Assembly: GCA_947305045.1 (NCBI GenBank) | Contig: CAMZCW010000156.1 | Location: 1 to 5,644 of the forward strand | Length of the DNA stretch: 5,644 bases | Reading direction: 5' to 3' | Source: an uncultured Bacteroidales bacterium | GTDB taxonomy: Bacteria; Bacteroidota; Bacteroidia; Bacteroidales; UBA932 | Shown: positions 1 to 5,054 of the stretch, piece after piece | Layout: each line of letters opens with the position of its first letter | Numbering within the stretch: the stretch's first letter is position 1 | Made by a program: the position numbers and the translations under genes | The notes under the pieces: model-generated | Told to the model about the DNA's origin: nothing | What the model saw: only the letters and a program-made list of their open reading frames with translations | Databases searched by the model: none

Positions 1-108
1 CTGCTGTATGACCACATCTATGTCAGTGCCGGCGTGCGCGGCCTCCAGATCCAGATCGATCCGCAGGCGCTGATCTCCTTTATCGGGGCAGAAATCTATC
101 CTTTGTAA
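1..108 (+). CDS. ybaK: YbaK-type Cys-tRNA(Pro) deacylase, C-terminal fragment (5' end outside window)
   Basis: Only the last 35 residues are present, read from base 1 in frame and ending in TAA at 106-108. The segment IYVSAGVRGLQIQIDP followed by a short helix (ALISFIGAEIYPL) matches the C-terminal strand-helix of the YbaK/EbsC family, where a (V)SAGKRGLQ/DI motif is typical. Here the usual Lys of that motif is Val. Family members are cytoplasmic editing enzymes of about 155-165 residues that hydrolyse Cys mischarged on tRNA(Pro). The catalytic Lys lies in the missing N-terminal part, so activity cannot be judged. The gene ends just before a strong hairpin at 115-149. The next gene downstream also has a YbaK-like fold. 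The assignment rests on a short match recalled from the family; another YbaK-domain protein is possible. Confidence 0.72.
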   Translation: MLYDHIYVSAGVRGLQIQIDPQALISFIGAEIYPL

Positions 109-114
109 ACCGGC

Positions 115-151
115 GGGGAAGGTCTCCATTTTGCCTGGATACCTTCCCCAT
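115..151. repeat. Extragenic palindromic hairpin unit 1
   Basis: GGGGAAGGT at 115-123 pairs with ACCTTCCCC at 141-149. One mismatch (124 against 140) is followed by an inner stem TCCA (125-128) with TGGA (136-139), leaving a 7-nt loop. It begins 7 nt after the stop codon of the YbaK-type gene. It could therefore protect or end that transcript, although no T-tract follows as in a standard Rho-independent terminator. The outer sequences GGGGAAGGTCT (115-125) and ACCTTCCCCAT (141-151) recur exactly in the unit at 190-226. Confidence 0.8.
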
Positions 152-168
152 CAAAATGGCGTCGGACG

Positions 169-193
169 CCCTTCAGGGTCGGATTGAATGGGG
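169..193. repeat. Repeat block shared with the right end of the window (left copy)
   Basis: Bases 169-193 match 5620-5644 at 22 of 25 positions; the differences are at 175, 183 and 186. The block opens with a small stem CCC-TTCA-GGG (169-178), continues GTCGG, and runs into the GGGG that starts the hairpin unit at 190. The right-hand copy has CCC-TTCG-GGG, so the mini-stem is kept while the loop varies. This suggests an extragenic repeat family rather than chance. Confidence 0.7.
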
Positions 194-226
194 AAGGTCT
201 GCCACCTGATTGAAGACCTTCCCCAT
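188..226. repeat. Extragenic palindromic hairpin unit 2 (perfect 13-bp inverted repeat)
   Basis: ATGGGGAAGGTCT at 188-200 is perfectly complementary to AGACCTTCCCCAT at 214-226, with a 13-nt loop. The 37-nt core 190-226 has the same outer 11-nt sequences as the unit at 115-151, each shifted by exactly 75 nt. The 15 bases between them are diverged (about 6 of 15 equal). It lies about 20 nt upstream of the -33 box of the next promoter. Confidence 0.85.
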
Positions 227-247
227 GCAAGCGGTACTGATAAGCAA

Positions 248-289
248 TTTTGTTTTATTACGGGTAATGCGTATCTTTAAACCGATAAA
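248..289 (+). repeat. Promoter/leader repeat, copy 1 of 3
   Basis: This 42-nt block matches 1808-1849 at 41 of 42 positions; the single difference is T at 254 against G at 1814. It includes the -33 box, spacer, -7 box and a leader ending TATCTTTAAACCGATAAA. The last 27 bases (263-289) also match 2618-2644 with two differences. The three copies precede unrelated genes. Confidence 0.9.
249..279 (+). promoter_or_regulatory. Bacteroidota-type promoter upstream of the tRNA-editing/ADP-ribosylglycohydrolase operon
   Basis: A -33 box TTTG at 249-252 and a -7 box TATCTTTA at 272-279 are separated by 19 nt. The Bacteroidota primary sigma factor consensus is TTTG / TAnnTTTG with about 19-21 nt; only the last base (A for G) departs from it. 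Transcription would start near 284-287, leaving fewer than ten bases before the ATG at 293. The start site is inferred from known spacing. Confidence 0.72.
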
Positions 290-292
290 GTA

Positions 293-838
293 ATGTCTTT
301 CAAAGTAAGCGATATCATCACCATCCCGCCGCAGGCGTTCAATTCGGATCTTCAGCGTCAGGTCTATACGGCCTTTGCGTCGCTGGGGATTCCTTTTGGG
401 CGCGTGGATACGGATCCGGGCCTGACGATGGAGGATTGCCGGCACATTGATGCGAAGATAGGTACGCGGATCGTGAAGACCCTCTTTCTGTGCAATCGGC
501 AGCAGACGGAGTTCTATCTGTACGTGACGACGGATGACAAACCATTCGTCACGCGGGAGTTCTGCGGCGCGCTGGGTATTTCGCGGGTTTCCTTCGCCTC
601 GGCGGAGAAGCTCTGGGAGCTGACGGGGGTTCAGGTGGGTGCGACGACCATCCTGAGCGCCATCCTGCCGCAGGCTGCCGGCGTGCATCTGGTGATGGAC
701 CGCAGCGTGGCGGAAACGGAGTGGTTCGCCTGCACGGACGGTACGGCCACCTGTTTCGTAAAGATCCGCACAAAGGACTTGCTCGAAAGGTATCTGCCCG
801 CCACGGGGCATGGTTTGAGATTCATAGAGGAGAGTTAA
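293..838 (+). CDS. YbaK/prolyl-tRNA synthetase-associated domain protein (putative aminoacyl-tRNA deacylase)
   Basis: A 181-residue cytoplasmic protein of the YbaK/ProX (PrdX, ProXp-ala) fold, the family that hydrolyses amino acids mischarged on tRNA(Pro) in trans. The core begins at VYTAFASLGIPFGRVDTD (24-41). VKTLFL (61-66) carries the Lys (K62) equivalent to the functional Lys of YbaK/ProXp enzymes, followed by LGISRVSFAS (94-103), GVQVGATT (112-119) and D136. The C-terminal strand (145-158) and TGH (171-173) close the domain. Two signature segments of classical ProXp-ala look altered: the Pro-Gly loop reads VGATT, and the HP..N strand reads FACTDGTAT. I recall Bacteroides homologues sharing these forms, so this may be a distinct subfamily whose substrate I cannot name. 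The ATG at 293 was chosen because it follows the promoter directly and no other start lies before the domain. The roughly 20 residues before the core are extra compared with typical members. The stop is 25 nt before the next gene, probably one operon. Confidence 0.85.
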   Translation: MSFKVSDIITIPPQAFNSDLQRQVYTAFASLGIPFGRVDTDPGLTMEDCRHIDAKIGTRIVKTLFLCNRQQTEFYLYVTTDDKPFVTREFCGALGISRVSFASAEKLWELTGVQVGATTILSAILPQAAGVHLVMDRSVAETEWFACTDGTATCFVKIRTKDLLERYLPATGHGLRFIEES

Positions 839-857
839 TTGAGTTTGAGTCAATTAA
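835..857. repeat. 8-bp inverted repeat across the stop codon and intergenic gap
   Basis: TTAATTGA (835-842) and TCAATTAA (850-857) are perfectly complementary with a 7-nt loop. The left arm contains the TAA stop of the upstream gene, and the right arm ends 6 nt before the ATG at 864. A tandem TTGAGT pair (839-844, 845-850) lies inside. It could be a weak AT-rich mRNA hairpin between two cotranscribed genes or a protein site; nothing decides between these. Confidence 0.6.
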
Positions 858-863
858 TAGAAT

Positions 864-1721
864 ATGTTGGGAGCAATTACCGGGGACACCATAGGCTCGG
901 CCTATGAGTTCTGCAACACCAAAGATTATAACTTCACGCTCTTCCTCTCCGAGAGCGCCTATACTGACGACAGCATCATGACGATGGCGGTGGCTCAGTG
1001 GCTGCTGGCGGATCCCCGGCACACCCACAGGAAACTCGAGGAAGCAATGGTGGAGTTTGCGAAGGATTATCCCAGCCCGATGGGTGGGTATGGAACCGGA
1101 TTCTATCGCTGGCTGTTCTTCCCGAAAGAATTGTTCGTTTTCGATGACAGGTACGGCCCCCTCCCCTACAAATCCGCGTCCGGACGCCATCCATACGGTT
1201 CGTGGGGCAACGGCTCGGCGATGCGCGTGAGTGCTGTCGGCTGGTTCTTCGACACGCTGGAGGAGACCGAGCGAGTAGCGAAGATCTCGGCAGAGATCAC
1301 CCATAACCACCCGGAAGGAATCAAGGGTGCGCAGGCGACCGCGGCGGCCATTTTCCTCGCCCGCACGGGTAAGACCAAAGAGGAGATATGCGCGTACATC
1401 GAGCAGCGCTACGGCTACGATTTACATAAAACCTGGGCATACTGGCACCCGATCTACGGATGGGAAGACAGTTGCCAGGGAACGGTGCCGCAGGCGATGA
1501 TCTGCTTCCTGGACTCATCCGACTTCGAGGATGCGATCCGCAAGGCGGTCTCGCTGGGCGGCGATTCCGACACGCTCGCATGCATTACCGGCGGCATCGC
1601 GGAAGCATTCTATGGCAGCGTACCCGAGAAGATGGCTTCGCGGGTGCTGGAGAAGGTGCCGATGGCGTTCAAGAAAATTCTGGAAGCCGCCAGGAAGTTT
1701 ACGGCGTATGGGAAGCCCTGA
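864..1721 (+). CDS. ADP-ribosylglycohydrolase family protein (DraG/ARH-like)
   Basis: A 285-residue soluble protein with all the landmarks of the ADP-ribosylglycohydrolase fold, which removes ADP-ribose from modified proteins or other acceptors using a two-Mg centre. The opening GAITGDTIGSAYE (3-15) is the family N-terminal signature. TDDS (34-37) supplies the first metal ligands (D35, D36). WGNGSAMRVSAVG (114-126) and HNHPEGIKGA (147-156) are the conserved middle motifs. GGDSDTLACITGG (232-244) supplies D234, D236 and T237 of the second ligand group. No key residue is missing, the length is normal, and there is no signal peptide. The ATG at 864 starts right at the conserved motif. No promoter-like box is seen in the 25-nt gap before it, so it is probably cotranscribed with the deacylase-like gene. 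The acceptor (Arg, Ser, nucleic acid or small molecule) cannot be told from these motifs. No matching ADP-ribosyltransferase such as DraT is in the window. Confidence 0.93.
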   Translation: MLGAITGDTIGSAYEFCNTKDYNFTLFLSESAYTDDSIMTMAVAQWLLADPRHTHRKLEEAMVEFAKDYPSPMGGYGTGFYRWLFFPKELFVFDDRYGPLPYKSASGRHPYGSWGNGSAMRVSAVGWFFDTLEETERVAKISAEITHNHPEGIKGAQATAAAIFLARTGKTKEEICAYIEQRYGYDLHKTWAYWHPIYGWEDSCQGTVPQAMICFLDSSDFEDAIRKAVSLGGDSDTLACITGGIAEAFYGSVPEKMASRVLEKVPMAFKKILEAARKFTAYGKP

Positions 1722-1807
1722 AGATATTTTTGCACAAGAAACCATCGCCATGAAAGATACCCCATTGAGTCGCTGCTGAACGTGTAACGGCAATATGTCT
1801 TTTTTTG

Positions 1808-1849
1808 TTTTGTGTTATTACGGGTAATGCGTATCTTTAAACCGATAAA
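1808..1849 (+). repeat. Promoter/leader repeat, copy 2 of 3
   Basis: Matches 248-289 at 41 of 42 bases. The flanking sequence on both sides is unrelated: copy 1 is followed by GTA before its ATG, whereas here the ATG follows at once. Identity is therefore limited to promoter plus leader and does not extend into the genes. Confidence 0.9.
1809..1839 (+). promoter_or_regulatory. Bacteroidota-type promoter upstream of the DUF1349 lipoprotein gene
   Basis: TTTG at 1809-1812 and TATCTTTA at 1832-1839 are separated by 19 nt, the same arrangement as at 249-279. Transcription would start near 1844-1847, only a few bases before the ATG at 1850 and about 40 nt before the ATG at 1886. A run of seven T at 1800-1806 lies just upstream. 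I see no convincing hairpin in front of that run, so I do not call a terminator for the previous operon. Confidence 0.72.
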
Positions 1850-2635
1850 ATGAAATATGCAGTATCTGATAACCTATCCAAAAAAATGAAACTGATTAAT
1901 GCCTTCGCGCTCACAGGTGCCTGTCTGCTCCTGTTATCCTGTCGCAACCAAACATCAAAGATTTCCGGGACCATTTTTGTCGACGGTGTGGCAAAAGCCA
2001 TGGAAAATGGCGGAGAATTGGACCTGACAGCCTTCCAGTGGACTCGCGAGCCGGCGGCTTATTCCATCGACGGCCAAACGCTCAGTATCACGACGGCCCC
2101 GCACACAGATCTCTGGCAGCGCACCTACTATCATTTCCGCAATGATAATGCGCCTGTATTTCAAATTCAGACAAAGGAGCAGTATTTCAGTTTTGTTGTT
2201 AAGACAGATTTCTCGCAGAGCCATCAGCGCTTCGATCAGTGCGGCGTGGTAATGTACCTGGACAGCGACAACTGGCTGAAGGGATCCGTCGAGTTTGAGA
2301 ATGAAGAATTCCAACATCTGGGCAGCGTGGTGACGAACAACGGCTATTCCGATTGGGCCACGACGGCTATCCCTGCCGATGTCAAAACCATGTGGTACCG
2401 TTTCTCCAGAAGGGCCGATGACTATTGCATCGAATGCTCGTCCGACGGCATAAGTTTCAGCCAGATGCGCATATGCCATATGTATGCCGGAGGAGATGTC
2501 GTCAGCTTCGGCGTGTATGCATGCTCTCCGGAGGAATCTTCCTTCAGCGCCGTTTTCTCGGATATGAAGATTACCGAATGCATGTGGAAGGCCCACGACG
2601 GTCAGCAGCCGGATGCAGGTAATATGTATCTTTAA
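1850..2635 (+). CDS. DUF1349 domain lipoprotein (concanavalin A-like fold)
   Basis: A 261-residue exported protein. A hydrophobic stretch ends in the lipobox LLSC with the lipidated Cys at residue 31, so the mature protein should be membrane-anchored. The next residues (RNQTSK) show no acidic surface-export signal of the kind known in Bacteroidota, so a periplasm-facing location is plausible. Residues about 60-242 fit DUF1349, the family of yeast Ree1 with a concanavalin A-like jelly roll. Landmarks are TDLWQRTYYHF (86-96), FDQCGVVMYLDSDNWLKGS (128-146), SVVTNNGYSDWAT (159-171) and YACSPEESSFSAVFSDMKI (223-241). The family's molecular role is not established; a carbohydrate-binding or lyase-like role is often suspected. 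Two starts are possible. ATG 1850 abuts the leader repeat. ATG 1886 (Met13) gives a more typical lipoprotein signal, MKLINAFALTGACLLLLSC, after an A-rich stretch. I give the longer form but find 1886 attractive. The last codons and stop lie inside the third leader copy. The GH2 gene follows after 21 nt. Confidence 0.85.
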   Translation: MKYAVSDNLSKKMKLINAFALTGACLLLLSCRNQTSKISGTIFVDGVAKAMENGGELDLTAFQWTREPAAYSIDGQTLSITTAPHTDLWQRTYYHFRNDNAPVFQIQTKEQYFSFVVKTDFSQSHQRFDQCGVVMYLDSDNWLKGSVEFENEEFQHLGSVVTNNGYSDWATTAIPADVKTMWYRFSRRADDYCIECSSDGISFSQMRICHMYAGGDVVSFGVYACSPEESSFSAVFSDMKITECMWKAHDGQQPDAGNMYL

Positions 2636-2644
2636 ACCGATAAA
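2618..2644 (+). repeat. Promoter/leader repeat, copy 3 of 3 (short, without -33 box)
   Basis: These 27 bases match 263-289 with two differences (GC against AT before GTATC). The copy supplies the final codons and TAA stop of the DUF1349 gene and ends 12 nt before the ATG at 2657. Homology stops just upstream: the spacer and TTTG of the other copies are absent. Confidence 0.85.
2627..2634 (+). promoter_or_regulatory. Possible -7 box ahead of the GH2 gene
   Basis: TATCTTTA is identical to the -7 boxes at 272 and 1832 and sits 22 nt before the ATG at 2657. No TTTG is found 19-21 nt upstream, so it would be a weak or factor-dependent promoter. Readthrough from the DUF1349 promoter is the simpler source of GH2 expression. 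The box overlaps the DUF1349 stop codon (2633-2635). Confidence 0.35.
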
Positions 2645-2656
2645 CCAGAATTTGTG

Positions 2657-5002
2657 ATGAAGATAATGGCGTGTATTCTTGCTCTGGCCGGGATGGCGGT
2701 TTGCTACACGGCAAAGGCGACTCCTCAGGGGGAGTTGTTTGACAGCGGTTGGAAGTTTCAACTTGACGCCCCGCAGGAAGCGTCCGAGCTTGGCTATGAT
2801 GATTCAGGATGGCGCGATGTGGACCTCCCTCATGATTGGAGCATAGAGGCCGTCCCGGACAAGGATGCACCCGCCGGGAATGCCGGCGGATACTACCCCA
2901 CCGGCTTGGGATGGTACAGGAAAACCTTCACGTATCCGCTTTCCCCAAATAAAAAGTTCCTGTACTTTGAGGGAGTATATATGAATTCCGAGGTTTATGT
3001 CAACGGCCAACTCGCTGGTGGACACCCTTACGGATTCACCTCATTCCGCGTCGACATCACTCCGTACCTGAAAGAAGGCGCGAACACCATAGCCGTCAAG
3101 GTGGACAATTCCGCCCAGCCTAATTGCCGCTGGTACTCCGGTTCAGGAATCTATCGTCACGTATGGCTGATGGAAGAACCTCTGATCCATTTTGAGCATC
3201 AAGGGACCTTTGTTTCAACGATTGAAGCCTCTCCGGACCGCGCCGTGGTGCGTGTCCAGTCGAAACTGATAAACGAAGGCATTGCCACCTATACCGGTAT
3301 TGTCGCCATTGTACTGCGTCTTGAAGGAGAAACAGTGGCCCGGGTCCAAGTACCGATTACTTCCCGCCCGGAACAAACCATAGACATCTGCGAAGACATA
3401 ACCATAGACGCTCCACGCCTGTGGAGTCCTGAATCCCCCGCACTTTACGAGGCCTCGCTCGAAGGAGGCATAGCCACCGCTGAAACACACTTCGGCATAC
3501 GCACCATTCGTTGGAATTCGTCCGAAGGCTTCATCCTTAATGGGAAGAGCATCCTGCTTAACGGGAGTTGTATCCACTCTGACAACGGCATCCTTGGCGC
3601 AGCCGCGTTCGATGCCGCAGAGTATCGCAAGGCTCGGCTGCTCAAGGACGCCGGATTCAATGCCGTTCGCACAAGCCACAATCCTCCTGCTCCGGCATTC
3701 CTTGATGCCTGTGACGAACTCGGGCTCCTTGTCATCGATGAGAGTTTCGACGGCTGGCGAGAGCAGAAGAATCCCAACGACTATAGCATTTTCTTTGATG
3801 AATGGTATAAAGAAGACGTTCAGAGCATGGTCCGACGCGACAGGAACCACCCTTCCGTCATTATGTGGAGCACTGGCAATGAAGTGATCGAACGCAAGTC
3901 CATCGGTGTGATCACAACGGCCAGAAGGCTGTCTGACGCAATCCGCGAAGAAGACACAACGCGCCCCATCACGTCAGCCCTGGCATCTTGGGATCGTGAT
4001 TGGGAAATCTACGACCCGCTTGTGGATGTGTTTGAGATAGCAGGTTACAACTACCTCATCCAACACGCAGGGCGAGACCATCTGCGCGACCCCCGAAGGG
4101 TGATAGCGCAAACGGAGAGCTATCCAAACGATGCTTTCCGGAATTGGGCTTACTGCCAGGACAATGACTATATTATCGGGGACTTTGTCTGGACCGGGTT
4201 GGATTATTTAGGCGAGAGCGGCATAGGCAAATACTATTATGTGGGCGATCCCCGAAACTCCTTCCATCTTGCGGACCAGTATCCCTATCACGGCGCTTAT
4301 TGCGGAGACATAGACCTCACGGGATGGCGTAAACCTATAAGCCACTATAGGGAAATGCTTTGGAACGGGAAGGAAGATTATCTGTACCTGTGTGTCAGGG
4401 AGCCGGACGGCTATCACGGCCAGATAAAGACCACGGGTTGGGCTGTTTATCCTGCATGGGAGAGCTGGGACTGGCCCGGATGGGAGGGAAAGCCCGCATT
4501 TGTAGAGGTATATACCAAGGCTCCGGAAGTTAAGCTTTACTTGAATGACCGCCTTGTAGGAACCAAGCAGGTTGACAGGTCGACGCAATACAAGGCCGTT
4601 TTCGAAGTCCCTTACGAGCCAGGTACTTTACGGGCCGAGGCTTCCGGTCAGACACGCATACTGTCCACGTCTGGCAAGCCCTATGCCATCCGGCTTTCTC
4701 AGGAGCCGGGATCGGCGAAAGCGAAAGATGTCGCTTTTATCGTCATTGAGGTGATTGACAAGGATGGGCGCGTCTGCCCTGACGCCCAGGTGGAGGTACG
4801 CGTGTCCGCAAGCACAGGATCCGTCAAGGCGGTTGGCAACGCCAACCTGGAGGATACGGGATCCTACGCCGATGCGCTTCATACAACTTGGAAGGGCAGA
4901 GCCCTTGCGGTGGTGCGCAACTCCGGCAAGGTTGGCAAATGCCGGCTTACCGTCTCATCTCCGGGTCTCCGGACGGCCAGCATCTCCATCGCAAACAGAT
5001 GA
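2657..5002 (+). CDS. Secreted glycoside hydrolase family 2 protein (probable beta-galactosidase)
   Basis: A 781-residue retaining exo-glycosidase. Residues 1-20 form a signal peptide with a likely AKA cleavage site; VC at 15-16 is not a proper lipobox. The N-terminal sugar-binding jelly roll spans about 25-175, with LPHDWSIE, GWYRKTF, FEGVYMNSEVYVNG and WYSGSGIYRHVWL. An Ig-like domain follows (about 180-285), then the TIM barrel (about 288-580) with AGFNAVRTSHNPP and NHPSVIMWSTGNE. The Glu of GNE (409) is the expected acid/base. The Glu of QTESYP (487) is the expected nucleophile, followed by the typical DYIIGDFVWTGLDYLGESGIG-like stretch. The C-terminus has a DUF4982-like domain (EVKLYLNDRLVGTKQV) and a final Ig-like GH2 domain (about 670-780). 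The architecture and length fit Bacteroidales GH2 beta-galactosidases; the exact substrate is inferred. In-frame GTG at 2654 is an alternative start one codon earlier. It lies 21 nt after the DUF1349 gene, probably in one transcript. Confidence 0.93.
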   Translation: MKIMACILALAGMAVCYTAKATPQGELFDSGWKFQLDAPQEASELGYDDSGWRDVDLPHDWSIEAVPDKDAPAGNAGGYYPTGLGWYRKTFTYPLSPNKKFLYFEGVYMNSEVYVNGQLAGGHPYGFTSFRVDITPYLKEGANTIAVKVDNSAQPNCRWYSGSGIYRHVWLMEEPLIHFEHQGTFVSTIEASPDRAVVRVQSKLINEGIATYTGIVAIVLRLEGETVARVQVPITSRPEQTIDICEDITIDAPRLWSPESPALYEASLEGGIATAETHFGIRTIRWNSSEGFILNGKSILLNGSCIHSDNGILGAAAFDAAEYRKARLLKDAGFNAVRTSHNPPAPAFLDACDELGLLVIDESFDGWREQKNPNDYSIFFDEWYKEDVQSMVRRDRNHPSVIMWSTGNEVIERKSIGVITTARRLSDAIREEDTTRPITSALASWDRDWEIYDPLVDVFEIAGYNYLIQHAGRDHLRDPRRVIAQTESYPNDAFRNWAYCQDNDYIIGDFVWTGLDYLGESGIGKYYYVGDPRNSFHLADQYPYHGAYCGDIDLTGWRKPISHYREMLWNGKEDYLYLCVREPDGYHGQIKTTGWAVYPAWESWDWPGWEGKPAFVEVYTKAPEVKLYLNDRLVGTKQVDRSTQYKAVFEVPYEPGTLRAEASGQTRILSTSGKPYAIRLSQEPGSAKAKDVAFIVIEVIDKDGRVCPDAQVEVRVSASTGSVKAVGNANLEDTGSYADALHTTWKGRALAVVRNSGKVGKCRLTVSSPGLRTASISIANR

Positions 5003-5054
5003 TGACCGCTTTCCGTCTGACATGAAAGAGCACATCCAGAAGACCAATGCGCAT

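Noticed and set aside
115..226. CRISPR-like array (37-nt units, 38-nt spacer)
   Set aside because: Only two units, with internally diverged loops and long palindromes; the spacer shares sequence with another intergenic site. An extragenic palindromic repeat fits better.
173..853. Long minus-strand open frame of 226 codons across the deacylase-like gene
   Set aside because: It is fully antisense to a clearly recognisable protein, has no domain-like pattern, spans the palindromic repeats, and reflects the GC-rich codon use of the + strand gene.
1722..1787. Readthrough of the ADP-ribosylglycohydrolase TGA, giving 21 further codons to a TAA at 1785-1787
   Set aside because: The protein is already full length with a normal C-terminus, and the extra residues show no family resemblance.
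1800..1806. T-run as a Rho-independent terminator of the first operon
   Set aside because: No stable GC-rich stem directly upstream; only a 3-bp CGT/ACG pairing was found.
2657..2716. GH2 protein as a lipoprotein
   Set aside because: The Cys at residue 16 is preceded by MAV, which lacks the small residue needed just before the lipidated Cys; a normal AKA cleavage site follows.
1955..2761. Minus-strand open frame of 268 codons opposite the DUF1349 gene and GH2 start
   Set aside because: Runs across two well-supported genes and their junction, with no recognisable domain or start signals.
3215..3850. Minus-strand open frame of 211 codons inside the GH2 gene
   Set aside because: Antisense to the conserved Ig-like and TIM-barrel regions; no protein-like features.
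4755..5054. N-terminal extension of the flavin reductase frame back to 4755
   Set aside because: It overlaps the conserved C-terminal GH2 domain in another frame; homology to the flavin reductase family begins only at about 5055.
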